Source: Parus major (lineage: Eukaryota; Chordata; Aves; Passeriformes; Paridae). Taken from it: a DNA stretch of 64,000 bases. The DNA lies in assembly GCF_001522545.3 (NCBI RefSeq), contig NC_031776.1, positions 25,019,995 through 25,083,994 on the forward strand, given 5' to 3'. The position numbers and the translations under genes are program-made. Positions 12,402 through 25,162 of this stretch are shown in pieces. Position 1 is the first letter of the stretch. Every line of letters begins with the position of its first letter. The notes under the pieces were generated by a model, which was not told the origin of the DNA, did not search any database, and saw only the letters and a list, made by a program, of their open reading frames with translations.

Positions 12402-15400
12402 GTTTACCCCTCCAACTCTTGCAATACAACTGGCCTATAACAAAGTGTCACTTAGAAGTTCTCATTCAAGTTTCACTTACCACTGTCACTTGAGGTGAAT
12501 CATAATCCACAAAACCACCCTGACAAATTACAATCATATGTCAAAAAAATTTCAGCATTCTTCCTGCAAGCATGACCAAAGTGGTTCAGAAGATTTTCTT
12601 TATTTTATTTTAAATTATTTCCAGTGCTCACTTCTTCCAGTTTCCTTCTGAGATTATTTTCATAAAACTTCTGCAAATCTTTCCTGTTGATTCCCAGTGA
12701 TAGTATATTTATGGGTGTAGCAGGCTAATAATATCCTTCATTGTTTGCTGCTCAAGTGAGAAAGAAATAGATGAAGTTATTGAAAAAGGAACAATTAACA
12801 GAATTATTTATTTAGAACTTACCTTTTGTATTTGAAGAAAAAAAATAGGACAAAACCCCTCAGTGATGAAGTAATGTACCCCACAGTATTATTTTGGGGA
12901 GGATGTTATACAAATGCATTCAAAACATTCACATATGACTCTAAAGCTGCCTGCATAAAAGTTAAAATGTAGTGGAAATTAAGATGCTGACTTATAAATT
13001 TAAACTAATAACTGCAATATAAAAGTATATGTCATCAACAGATCAGGGCTTGCTTCTACTGCTAGAAATAGACAAATCTGGAGGATGTGCAAAGGTAGAG
13101 GATGTGTAAAATTGTAACAGATTTTTACAGGGATGGCCTTGGCAATGGCTTGACATACAGTGGCCTACAGTGACACCTGGTCCATGGCCAGTCTGTTTGA
13201 ATGCCCTGTTCAGAAAAGAGTACAGACTGGGAGCTCACCAGAGGGGCCTTGAATATCTATCTGCAGCTGGAAAAGCCAATTATAAAAGTGGAGTAACTTC
13301 TACCTTTTCATAGCAGGTGACCTTCTACACTACCCAGCCTGAAATTGGAGCCAGCCAGACTAGAAGAGGAGAACCACACTGGCCCTAACAGCTTTAATTC
13401 ATGCAGGCCTAGAGAAATGCAGCCAAAGACATGCTGAATCTAATAAAAAAAAAAAGCAACTTAAAAGCCTGACAAGACTAAGCTCAAAACCTCTGAAAAT
13501 AAAACAGATCTTCTTCCAAGAACAATGGGAAAAAACTTCATCCAAACCTCTCAGAACCTGACAGAGTTGGTCTTGAATATGTTTGGATATATCAACAATA
13601 CCTCCTATAATGGAAGTGCTGGGGTTTGCTGCTAACTGCTTCACACATCCTTGTTATCTGAAGCCTGACTTCACATTTTACAGTTTACTCTGCAGATGCA
13701 AAACAAAATGTTAAGAAAAAAGCTTGTTTTGGTTTGGTTTGAGATTTGTTTGCTGGCCTATCTCTTGTTCCTGTTTATATACAACTAATGTTAATTATCA
13801 CAAGGCTAGGGAACAATGGAGTCCAGAGAGGTGTAAACTGAGAGTTTCTGGAGCACTTTCAGTCCTAACTAAAAACAAACAATGTGTCACTAGAATTTTC
13901 TGTGGGTTTTCCAGTTAGCAGCCATTTGGTGCAGACGTGTTACTGATGTTTTGTTGTTTGCCTCTTAGATCAAGTTACTGTGTGCTTAAGAAGGATTGAG
14001 GAATGTCTCAAAAAAACTTTCACCATTTCTTAGCAGAAGAGTGACAGCAGTAACAATTAATATCTCTGTGCTTCACAAACAGTGAAATCAGATGCACAGT
14101 TTGTCAAGAGTCTGTGTATGTAATTTTTCCATTAACAATTCTGCAGACAGAGCATTGATAATTGTGCCTGTGGTGAATCCCAATGAGGCATATTTGCCTG
14201 ACATTGTTGCAGAAGGGGGAAAATGAATATATGCATTTTAAATTTTTATGATTACATTTTTACTGAAGTGTGGGGGCCTGAAGTTTCATGACTGTTTTAA
14301 TGCAATTGGTTCCACTTAGGAGAGATGACGTTGAAATGTGATGTGCTGAATGCTTCCCAGGTAATTGGAATTCCATCAACAACACTGGGTATTGTCACAG
14401 GTTTTAAATAAAAAGGTTTATCTTCCTCTTTTATATTATGGGAGATTATGCATCATATTATATAACATCATGATTCTACATGACAGCCTCTCAAATAGAA
14501 ATTTAAAAAGTTTGCTTCACTCTGCACACTCCAGAATTTGGATCACAAGTGTACATTTTGAAGGTCTTGCATATGCTGTCACCACTTCCCAATTCCCTTG
14601 CTCACATAAATGGCCACATTAATTCCTGATACAAGTCTAAGAATTTACACAATATTACAGCCCCCTCAGAGAAGAATCTGAGTCATTGTTGGTGCTGTTT
14701 ACACTCCCTGTTTTTGCATCTTTCTCCAGAGCAATTAGAAGGAGAAACCACAAGTAAAGAAAGGACATTGTGTAAAAACTTATGGCAGAAGTTAAGAACG
14801 CTGCATAAACTCAAGGGGTTGTCATGGGAAACACAGACTGGCACTCAGTGATTCTTCCACTAAATGAATTTCTTTCATATTAGAACAGGGAAGCAACTAG
14901 AGGTGAGTTAGCTGTCTGGGAAGAGAGAAGACTGCTGCTGCTATTGAAACCTTAAATCATATCTCAAACAAAATTAAAACTGAACTAAAACAGATACTGA
15001 AAACTGAAGGTAAATTTTCACATTCTCCACCACTTAGTTCCTATCCAGCTCAGATGAAGATGTACTAAATTTTCTTCCAGAAAATGTTGACCTGAGTCTT
15101 CCCACCTGCTCTTTTTAGGCAGGGAACAGCTATCTTTCTGAGTATTTGTTTGTACCTCAAAGATGAGGAGCCAAGGGTGGGGTTAATAGATCTGAGAATT
15201 GGATAAACTAAACAACCCTGATATTCTGAAATATATTTTCCCACAAATATTTTTCTTTGGATGGACTATTCAAGGTGTAAAACATAATGTAAAGTTTAAA
15301 CATCAGAAAGGGATTTAAATACCACGTTTCTTTTGAACAGAGGAAAACGAGACTCCTCTGTCATGGAAGACCAGAAGTTGAGACATACTTTTCAGTCTAA

Positions 15401-17139
15401 TGCTTTGGATGTAAAACTAAATTCCTTCTGATAAGGATACCAACTTGAGCTATAAATTTTGTCTTGCAAATGCAGCAAAATACCACTAAGGCTTCTCATC
15501 TCTCCTTGCTGCGGCTTTGAATGTAGATGTTGAATTATTTGTAAAGTTTAACTTAGACTCTTATAGCCACCTTCTGACCTTTAGTTAAATCCAAAAAATT
15601 GCTACCAGCTGAAAATGATTTGGTGGCTTCAGTAGCAAGGCTGGATTTGGGAACAAATATCTGCCTAAATCCTGCCACTGGAGATAGATGCTTCTGCAGC
15701 AACTCTCAGTCTGAAAAGACCATGATAATCCAATCATCCTTAAGGATTCTGTTTCATGTATCTCTCAAGCTCTGGTTGCCTCTTCATCTATACAAGGAGA
15801 CATTCTTTTCTGTGAAAGAATGTCATGCACAGTGAAAGATTCTTGGTTTGTCTTAACCATCAGAGCTCAAGTGCAGACAGTACAGGCACCTATTTCACCT
15901 TCACTGAACATCTGGCTCCTGGGCATCTGATGAAGCAGGAAATAATTTACTTTGTAATCCATATTTGAAGAAACAGTTTATGCTCCTGTCTTCTCTATTT
16001 CTGTGGGTATGGAAATGAAATAGGCAAAGGGAGATTTCTAGCAGAACCCTGAATTTTGTGGTCACAATCTGTAACCTTTTAAGGTGCTCAGTAACAAAAC
16101 AAGGGAAATGAAAAGTTTCTGCCTCTGTTTGTGATACTCCTTAACAGACAGACAAGAAACAGCAACCAATTCTCATACACCCATATCTCCTACCTCACTT
16201 TTATTCTTAAGCTTATTTTTAACACTTTAGGAGCCCATAATGGGTTACCTCAGATTTCATTCTCCACCTTCACTTCCCTATATCCTGAGGAAAACACCTG
16301 GAAAGAAAGACATGGCAGAGATTGGGGCAGGATGCTGTGGTAAACAAACAATTATTTTTCTCTTTACATTGAACATAAGCCATTAATTTTTGATGTTAAG
16401 AGATTAATCTGTGCATGAAGCAGAAAACCCACTGACTGATATTTCCCTGGAACAGATGTTCTAAATGCACATAGGAAAGAAAATCTCTGTGCAAAACAAA
16501 GGCAATCTGGTGCCCTTCATGAAAAGTTAAGAATTCTACTGCTATTATAATTCATAGTGCTCCTGAATGTTGGTTCAACCAGTCTATATATTGTCCAATC
16601 ACCTGTAAATTCAAACCATATTCTCAACACTACCACAAAACTACTCAGCAGAGCTTTAGTTTTTATTTTTTTGAAGTGGAGTTTAAACCTCAGCTTCCTG
16701 TATGTGAATATTCTTGTAGAATTTAGTGACAGAGTAACCTGAACAACTAGGGTCTTAATATTTAGTTTGATAATACTAATGGTTAGTATCTGTGGTATGA
16801 CAGATGGGCTTGGAAAACCTGACCTTCAGTTCTCTCACGACCCAGTGTATGATTACATCTAGGTCTAATGAGCTCTCTGTGCCTTAGTTTCTCTGCATGC
16901 CCATAGGATATAATAATTATTTCTCTACTTAAGCATTTAGATTGGAAGACAGATTCTTGTTTGGTTTGGGTGGGTTTGGTTTGTTTTTTTCTAGAAAGGG
17001 ATATAGCTCACTATGTGTCTAAACAGCATCTCAGTCCTGGTTGAAATTCCTTGATGTCACTCTTCTCAAGATAATAATGACAAAACAAGCACAAAATTTT
17101 CTCTTTTCAAAGCATATGCTTCCTGGGATGCAGGATGAG

Positions 17140-17560
17140 TTTCTGCTGGCCAGCCTAAACTAGGCAGTATCAGGCTAGACAGAAGGCCATCCACCTCCAG
17201 ACTGCTCTCCACACACAGAGGTCGCACCAGAAGCATTTGGAGACCCCTCTGCCCTTCAGGTAAGAAGCACTGAAGTCACTGTGGGAAAAATTCATTCCTT
17301 CATGCCACATGATGCTGTCACAGAATAGGTGGGACATGTTGGGCATTGAGCCCAACCACAGGGGCCTCCCACAGCACCTTCCCACAAGACAGGACATGAC
17401 CTTGAGTCTGATGTTAGATTCTGGGCAGAGCAGAGCAGCATGTTTCCTGAATCACGCTGAGCGAGGTGATCCAGAGCTGGGATAGAGAGATGCCCAAGCC
17501 CCAGAGCAGGAGAACAGATACAAAGAACAGGTCTGAGACCTCTGAAAGACCTAGAAGAGG
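17140..17560. other. GC-richer unique patch
   Basis: A patch with higher GC and many CAG, CCA and GGG words, open on the minus strand in two overlapping frames (17170-17397 and 17292-17627). The peptides are rich in cysteine, serine and tryptophan without a recognisable motif. Nothing shows that it is coding. Confidence 0.35.
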
Positions 17561-18585
17561 GGAAAGTGTAAAGGCTGTACTTTACAGTTTGCACAGCCAG
17601 GTATAGGCTGATAGTGAATACCAACATCTTTTGAGACTAGAACAATTATTTATGTTATTTACATTATTATGTACTGCAGTAGCACCTTAAAAATGGTCAG
17701 AAAGGTTTGTACTTTGTGCAAACTGTGGTATCTAGCTCTAGAAATCACTTCAAGTGTATTTAAAAGCGTAACAACACAAAATGGGCTTTATAAAAACAGA
17801 ACAGGCCACTGTGGGGGTAAAGCAATACAGAAAAGTATAATTTATATGATTTTCTTTTCCTGCTTCTTCCAGATGATTACAGTGTCAATTTGTAAACCAC
17901 TATAAACCACTATAAAACTAAAGTGCCTTAACAAGAGAAAATTAGTTAAGAAAAAATGTAGCTTTCAAGTACAGGAGCAGGTAAACTACTTCTAAATCAA
18001 AAGTTCAATTTAATCTGAAAGGAAAACAAATCCATCAATGTCTATTCAATTTTCACTGAAGCCTAGAGGGACACTCAACTCAGTTTCAACTGTGTCTATA
18101 TATATTCTGTTTAAGTCTTAAGTTCTCTGTTTTCTCAACATAAGCTTTGCAGTTGGCTGTCTAATTTAATTTTCATTTCACACATCTGTGCAAGTCTAAA
18201 ACTTGTTGATTTTTTTTCTAGTAGACCTTTAGTTATTCGGCATTGTTTTGTGTTTTCTCATATTTCTTTAGCTTTTGTCCTAAATGCCATGATGTTTTTT
18301 TATTTCACTTTTATTTTAGTAACAGTGATGATCACATAGTGAGGTTGTTCAAACACCACATCGGAAGCTTCACTACAGCAGAGCTGTTTTTATAGTGGGG
18401 AATTGTAGAAGCATTTTCCCATGACCTGTGCTGGACATTGCTAAAAGTTGAACAATTAACCAAAAAAGCTGAACAATCCCAGTTAGCAGCCTAACTGGGA
18501 AAAGAGAAATGTGGGAAATCAATGTTTGGTTTTGCTGTTATTAGTCAGTGTGTAGCAACGTTCTGCTTTATCAAGCAAAGCCATT
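17561..18585. other. Unique AT-rich DNA
   Basis: No supported gene. It contains a perfect two-copy 10-bp tandem repeat at 17894-17913 and a perfect hairpin at 18477-18500, about 90 bases before the LTR-like fragment begins. Confidence 0.55.
18477..18500. repeat. Perfect 10-bp-stem hairpin
   Basis: The arms 18477-18486 and 18491-18500 are exact reverse complements with the tetraloop CAGC between them. The stem is too short for a microRNA precursor. In a eukaryotic window it should not be read as a bacterial-type terminator. Confidence 0.8.
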
Positions 18586-18927
18586 TGTACTGGGTTTGTG
18601 TGACCAGGTTTTGGTAGCAAGGGGCTGTGGGGGTGGATTTCGTGAGAAGCTACCAGAAGCTTCCGTTGTGTCCAACAGAGCCGGTGCTGCCCAAGGCTGA
18701 GTCCATGAGTGATGGTGGTAGAACCTCTGGGATTCCTTCAGGATCTGATCCCGGGCTGCTTGGACACCTTCTCTGTGTTCCTCCCAGACTACCTGTCCTT
18801 GGATCCTTTTTGCATTGTTTTCTGTTACATTTATTTAATTTTATTTTGGTTGTTGATGTTGTGAGATTCTTACATGGACAGAATCTCCCACCAAGCTGTG
18901 TAAGTTTCCACTCCCCCTTTAAATATC
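18586..18927 (+). mobile_element. LTR-type avian interspersed repeat, fragment
   Basis: The first roughly 150 bases, starting TGTACTGGGTTTG and containing the words GGTTTTGGTAGCAAGG, AGAAGCT and GATGGTGGTAG, resemble from memory the left end of a widespread avian retrovirus-derived LTR. That is a recognition by pattern, not an alignment. From about 18740 onward the sequence leaves the version I remember, although a T-rich block (18800-18850) followed by a C-rich end would suit the right part of an LTR. No internal retroviral genes flank it, so it would be a solo or truncated copy. The right boundary is a guess. Confidence 0.5.
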
Positions 18928-21900
18928 AGCTCTTTACACATTAATTAGTTACTGTATGCAGGTGTGCCTATGTAAAATAAACATCCCATGGAGAAACAGA
19001 TGATGCAGAAAAGTTCTGCAGAAAGGAAGAACTGAGAATTTATCCTACTTTTTCCATTAGAGGAGCATTTCAATCAAACTCTTCTGTAGTGCTAGTGAAA
19101 AAATTCCGATGTTCTTATTCTTTTATCTTCATATCTTTTTATTTATGAATAGATATACTGTAAAACTAAATAGCTAATTAAATGCTGTGAGGGTTTGTTT
19201 TTTTTTTAAAAAAAGGAGAAAAAAATTAAGTGGAAAAAAACAAACAAGAAATACCACTGAGAATGTGAAACTCTTGTAACTTTTCTACACATTGAATTTG
19301 AGTCAGAGCCACCAGTTCTTCATGTTCCCTTTCCTTCAAAACTCTAAGGGGAAATTTACAGAAAACTAATATTACTTAGAAACCCCAGGCCTTTTCTGTC
19401 ATTTGTTCTGCAGTGTGAAATTACACTTGTTTTGTTGAATCTATCGCAGTTTCACTCTGCTAATCCATTACTGCACAAGAGGCTGTAGAAACTACCAAAA
19501 TTTGTGATCTCACTTATTCTTCACCACCATTTACTCAGAATTCTTGCAGTGTTTTTCTTTCAGTCTCAAACTCAAACACTAGGAGATGTTTTATGGCCTG
19601 GTATGTGGAGTGGTATGTGCAGAGTTTCTTCCATAGACCTCCCAAAGTCAAATTTTAGATGAATAATTATGGTACCTAGGACTTTGTATCCCAGTTTCCC
19701 CCCTCCTTTCTCACACTTCCTTGGTTCAGAAACCCTAGGAAAAAACACCCATGTCCCCAAAATAACTGCAGTCAGAAAACCACTGACAATTCTCATCTTA
19801 ATCTATCAAATCTGGCAGTCATCCCACTTTAGAATGGATAGGGGCACACTAGAACCATCTAACAATGCAATAGGCTAAAAAGAGACTAAAAATCATGCCC
19901 TCCTCTGGAAAAATCTGCACTTACTGTAAAATTGTCCAAGGGGCATGAGGCACTCAGCTGGGTGCTAGAGGTTTTGTACAAACCTTCCATACCAGGGTTG
20001 TGTTGAAAGATTTAACTCTATCAAACACTTACTTGAAGTGTCACAGGCCGAGTAATAATCCAAGCCTGAAAGAGGATATTTTTTCTCATGACAAATATTT
20101 TAAAGTAAAAGCAAGTGGGAAGAGAAATGGGTTTTTTCTCTTGCACTCAGATCAATTTGTTTATGAAAATTTTTATGCAGGGAAAAGAGAAACATTCTTA
20201 ATGTTTCCAAAATGACTGGAAAGTCACCTTTAAGCAATTTGTGTCCTTATGAGAGATGTTTGATGAATTTCCTGTTGTTTTCTTCTTTGCAGCAAATTTT
20301 CAGTCAGTGAATGAGTTTTAGGTTCTCATATAGAACCTAGTGACTAAACTGAGTGTGGGTGTACACACTCTGTAAATCAGCTACAGAGCTGAAAAGCTCC
20401 AAGTCAGGCTTAAGAAATATTTGCAGTAGAGAGAGGATTTGATTACATGTTGAGGAAATCCATTTCTTGCAGGTTTTTTAATGATATTTTATCTCCTAGA
20501 TGCCCAAAGACATTGTCAGCAAGTGGAAAAATAAGCAGAAGCTAATTTTACCTTTTTGACGGCTTGCTGGCTCATGGCTTGCCTGAGAGGCCATATTCCC
20601 CTTCACTGCAATTCTGAAACTGCTCTCCCATGGTTGATAATACCACAATGGTCTTATATTACTTTTTTAAAAAAGAAATAATTCATCTCAAAGACTTCAC
20701 ATTTCTTGCCTGCATATCAGTAGGTCGGGTGCTTACCTCACATCTGAACAGCTAAGAAGCTTGACAATTAACATGCAAATGCTGTGGGTGAATGAATTTT
20801 TCCTTTTGCCTTCCTGACCCCCTGACTGAAGCAACCTAAATGAGAGCTTGTATTTAATCATAGAGGATCTCCCTGAGGAGAGAGTGTAACCTCTGATACT
20901 CTTCGTGGCAGCACAGTAATTAGATGTCCCCTTCACAGAAGAACAAACAGAATGCTCCATTCATATCAGGAGGCTTTCTCAAATCTTCCCCATGGGGAAA
21001 AGTTTCTTTAGAAGGACTCATGCATTGATTTTTCAGTCTAACAATGTGCAGAATTGTATTACATGGGTTGATCTTGTCATGTATTATCCAGCTTGCCATA
21101 GCAGAGCTTCTGACAAGGTTTCTAAATGGTAAATCAGGCTGCCCATAGAATCTTATCATAACAATCCTGGCCTAAGGAAAAAGGTAGAAAAAAGCAAAGG
21201 GAAAAAAATAGGGAAAAGGGAGTTTTATAAACTTTGAGACTCTTGAATTTATATGTTCAATATGTTTGAATGGGAAAATGCAGGAAGATGACAAAATTAT
21301 GGAAAATGTATTTTTTGATTCAAGGGAATTTTTCATGGTGAAATATTTTTAAATCGTGCTGAATTTTATCCTAAAATCATGTGACTCATAAAAGAAATTC
21401 TTTAGGGCCAGGCTGAAAGTGTTGGATGCCACAAAGCAGTGCAGCACTATTGAATATTTGGAGACAAGTGAGAGTTTCTTTGTATCTCTGTCCCATACCA
21501 TGGGCACTCCAGGCCAGATTACACTGACTGTGTATGGCTGATTTTGGAGAGGATTGCCCAAGCAGCTGCTGGAACTGAGGGCAGCTCTTTGCCTTCTGCA
21601 GAGCTTCTACTGCTATGAATACACTCAACCATAACTAAGTTTTTCATTAAACTCTAAATTTATTTACAATACAGTTTTCTATTTCGACCCACAATTTTGA
21701 AGCAATCAGTTTGTCACACATTCTTTCCATGAACAGAAGAGTTTTGATCTATGGTAGACAGTGAAAAATATACTCCTGATGAAGATTTCCAGGCCTAAGA
21801 ATGTCAGTAAGATGAAACATTCACTTGTTAAGGGATCTGACAATAGCTCAAATCTGGCCACCTCAGTCTGAAATTATCCTCTTTAAGACTGTCTTTATGA

Positions 21901-22301
21901 AAGTAATAATTTTTTCAGTATCCAAAAAATAGGAGAAAGTAATGAAAATTTCATTAAACTTAGGCAGCATGTTGTTGTTGGCACTGGTTTTACATGGAAG
22001 AAGCACACACAATAGAGAGCCTGATAGCTTAAATTAAACCTTAAAATGTCTCTGTTACCTCCATTGGTTGGGCATGAATGAAACAAGGCATCCAAGTTCC
22101 CTGGTGGCTTCCTGTTAAATCATGTTATCAATACGTCTGTTATGGGTATTTCCCAATAACTTAATTAATGCTGTTTCAGTCCTAAAAAAAACCAAGCAGC
22201 TGAGTACTGCTTATGTAGTTGGCAATGAAAATTCAGGCTGCTGAAAAATTTTTATTCAGTCTTTCTGCCTTTTTTAAACAGAAAGTGTTTCTTCCAGGTT
22301 T
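18928..22301. other. Unique AT-rich non-coding DNA
   Basis: No supported gene. Simple features only: adjoining T and A runs near 19198-19214, and a purine-rich tract at about 21174-21222 with very few pyrimidines. Short frames on both strands appear to be chance. Confidence 0.6.
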
Positions 22302-22366
22302 TTGTTGTTGTTGTTGTTGTTTTTGGGGGGGTTTTTTGTTGTTTTTTTTTTTTGGGGGGGGGGGGG
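22302..22366 (+). repeat. GTT microsatellite followed by alternating T and G homopolymers
   Basis: About six GTT units (22302-22320) run into a G7 run (22325-22331), a T-rich block, a long T run and a G13 run ending at 22366. The long G and T runs are prone to sequencing and assembly error, so their exact lengths are uncertain. The G runs could contribute to quadruplex structures. Confidence 0.9.
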
Positions 22367-25132
22367 ACTTAATTATTTTTTTTATGAGAAGCGAGTTTTA
22401 GATATGCTGCCAAGGTGTCTCATGTGAATTGCAGATTTGACATTCCATTTTTCTAAGTTCCTCTGTGGGGCAGATTCCCTGCTGCATTTTTTTTCTATTT
22501 TATGTAGAAGGCTCAGTTTCTCTAAAATACCTATGAATATTGGCTCCAGCAGAGCTAATTTTACATCCAGATTGCTTACTGTCTGAAGCACCTGCCTTAG
22601 GTTTAGACCTCATATTTTTGTCCATGTTACCAACCATGCACTGCTTTCCAGTCAAGAGTTTTCTATTTTCATTTAATATGGCTAAACATTTATTCATATT
22701 ACACCACCAGATTGACAGAGAAGACAAGAGCATTTAAAGTCTGCTTAGAATGAAATTTCACAGATTCTCCTACCAGAATGAACTGAATTTTACAAACATT
22801 TAAAATAGCCACCTGCCCATGTTGCTCTTTTTCTCACACATACAACTAAAAGTTGCAAGAAGCAATTGGTAGAATTATCTCATGTGTTTTTTACTACATT
22901 AAATCCAAGTGTAGGACATAATCGGTTTAAGATAACACTTATTCTAGATAGCAGACTTAAAGTGGAAATCCATAACAAATTAAGGATTTTCTTTAGATTA
23001 ATACCATGTTTGCTACAATGTACAGAAAATAAGGCCAAAATGCACAAAGAAAACAGGACTGCTACAATATCTGCAGTTCCTTGACTGATTCAGTAATTTG
23101 TCTTGAATTTCCTGGCACATCACGTTGTGTTTAATCAGAGGCAGAATTATGTTCCTACCTCTCTGAGACTCTGCAGTCTCTGACTCAAAACTGAACTGTC
23201 TGTATTAACTCAGATTGGCTTTTCCTGACATTCTTCTGGCTGAATGTTAGATAATTGGCTCAGTCTCATGCAAATCCTCTGAAATTTGCAGAGAGCCTAT
23301 ATGAGACTTAACATTATTCTAAGAATGAAAGCCTGATTCTTAAACCCCCTCAATCAATACAATTTTCATCAATACTAAAACACATGGAACCCATAGCATG
23401 ATGGGGGATGGGAAACAAAGCACACACAGCACAACACACATTTATTATTAGCCCTTTTTACTCAGATTTATACACAGGTCCTAAATATAGGTCAACATCT
23501 GTCATGCAGAAAACTCAATAATACAGTTAGTTAAAATTTCAAGAGTAGATTATTCCCATTTGGTTTTGCTGTCTTCCTTTTAAAGGTTGAAGGAAGTGCA
23601 GGAGTCCTTTTGAGAAGCAGAGGGAAGGTGTGGGGATTTGGGGGTTATTCTGTTTTTACATTGTTCGTTTAGTCAGTATTTATAAATGTCACTTCTGTCT
23701 ATTGGCATTTTCTTTTCACAAGCTGCTGCAAAAGAATTGCAATTGTTTTAGATGCCATTCAGAGACTTCAGGAATAAATATCTACATATATCCCACACAC
23801 AATTAGGCATAGACATTTCTCTTTTGGATACCAAATTAAATACCTGCTTGTCTTGGTGCATGGGGATATTCATCATGAAAACAATCCAGCCAACTGTTTG
23901 CTATCAGCTGTTACCAGATTGGTGTGAGTGGCCTCTGCTGCTGTTGGACACAGTGCCCAAAGAATTATTTCACAAGGAGCATGGTGGAGAATGAAGAATG
24001 GATGTGGTTAATAATATGGAAATTACCTAGTGAAGAGAAACACAGCAACGAAAAAAAAACTGACTTTTTTTACTTTTTTTCCATATTGCTAAGTCCCTGA
24101 CAGGGACAAATGCAAGGCATCATTGCCCAGGTTCTTTGAATAAGCCATACAGCATTCAGTAGAAATCCTGTTATTAAGCACAGTATATAATCTGTATCCA
24201 GGACATACTCATATTCCAGTTTATATGGAACACCATATTGCCTTTGAGAGAGAAAAGTTAATTTATACTCCACCAACCTTTTGGTTATGCATGTGTGTGA
24301 ATCCAGTTGCTCCAGGCTCCAGGTAAATGATACAGTCTAGACTTCATGTAGTTCATTAGATCAATATTCTATCTCCTTACATGGATGGAATTTTCTATGT
24401 CCTCCAAAGTCCAATTTTATTTCTTTCACCTCTCAAATTAAACACTGCCTTAAAGGTTTGCTTGATGGATTACTCCATTTTATCTGATGATGGTCTTCAA
24501 GGCACATGTGGCAGTATATCTTATCCCATTAGTAAAGATCATTAGCTACAGCATAATTGCCTCTCTATGACACATAATAGTTTCATCTATTATTATCGTT
24601 CCTGTCCTGTAATTCAATTTCATGATTATGGTTTAACAAATCAAGGGGCACGGCAAACAATATATTTTAGCCATCATTTAAAGTAAAGTCATGTTGCTGA
24701 CAAGATACATAGGGTGGTGCTACAAGACATTTTGTGTTTCCACTCTTTCTGGTTTACTGAAAACTTCTCCATTCTCTCTCATTTCCTAATGAAGAAAAAT
24801 ATTGAATCAGAAGAAATATAAAGCTATATTACACCTTCATTGTATCCAGTGGTCTCTTTTTTCTTTAGGAGAGTATCTGTTCCTTGCTAGGGACTTTCCA
24901 AGCATTGAGGGTAGCCCTTGTTTCTAGGGGATCAGGATTATGAAACAATGACACTTTGTAAGAGTGGGTAGTCAAGATTTGCCTAAAGGACATCTATTCC
25001 ATAAGAATTTACTCAACCCTCTATCTCACTTGAAGCTTCCAGGAGAAATCTCGAAGTTCACCCCAACAATATCTCAAAAGGAGAGAGGAAAGTAAGTTAA
25101 GGGGTGTTCTCATCCTAGAGACAATATCCAGA
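22367..25132. other. Unique AT-rich non-coding DNA
   Basis: Nothing supported. Open frames are at most 80 codons and antiparallel pairs overlap (for example 22500-22733 and 22540-22737), which is typical of chance. Confidence 0.6.
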
Positions 25133-25162
25133 AATATAATATATATATATATATATTATATT
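25133..25162. repeat. 30-bp perfect AT palindrome around an (AT)n microsatellite
   Basis: A core of seven AT units (25141-25154) is flanked by AATATAAT on the left and its exact reverse complement ATTATATT on the right. The whole block is self-complementary and could extrude as a cruciform. Confidence 0.9.

Larger units (their letters stand above)
10378..17139. other. Unique AT-rich non-coding DNA
   Basis: No supported gene. Open frames are at most 85 codons and appear to be chance. Local structures inside it are listed separately: a G-quadruplex motif at 11885-11906 and a diverged tandem duplication at 12358-12401. Confidence 0.6.

Noticed and set aside
18477..18500. Rho-independent terminator
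   Set aside because: The hairpin has no T run after it, and the window is vertebrate DNA, where such terminators are not used.
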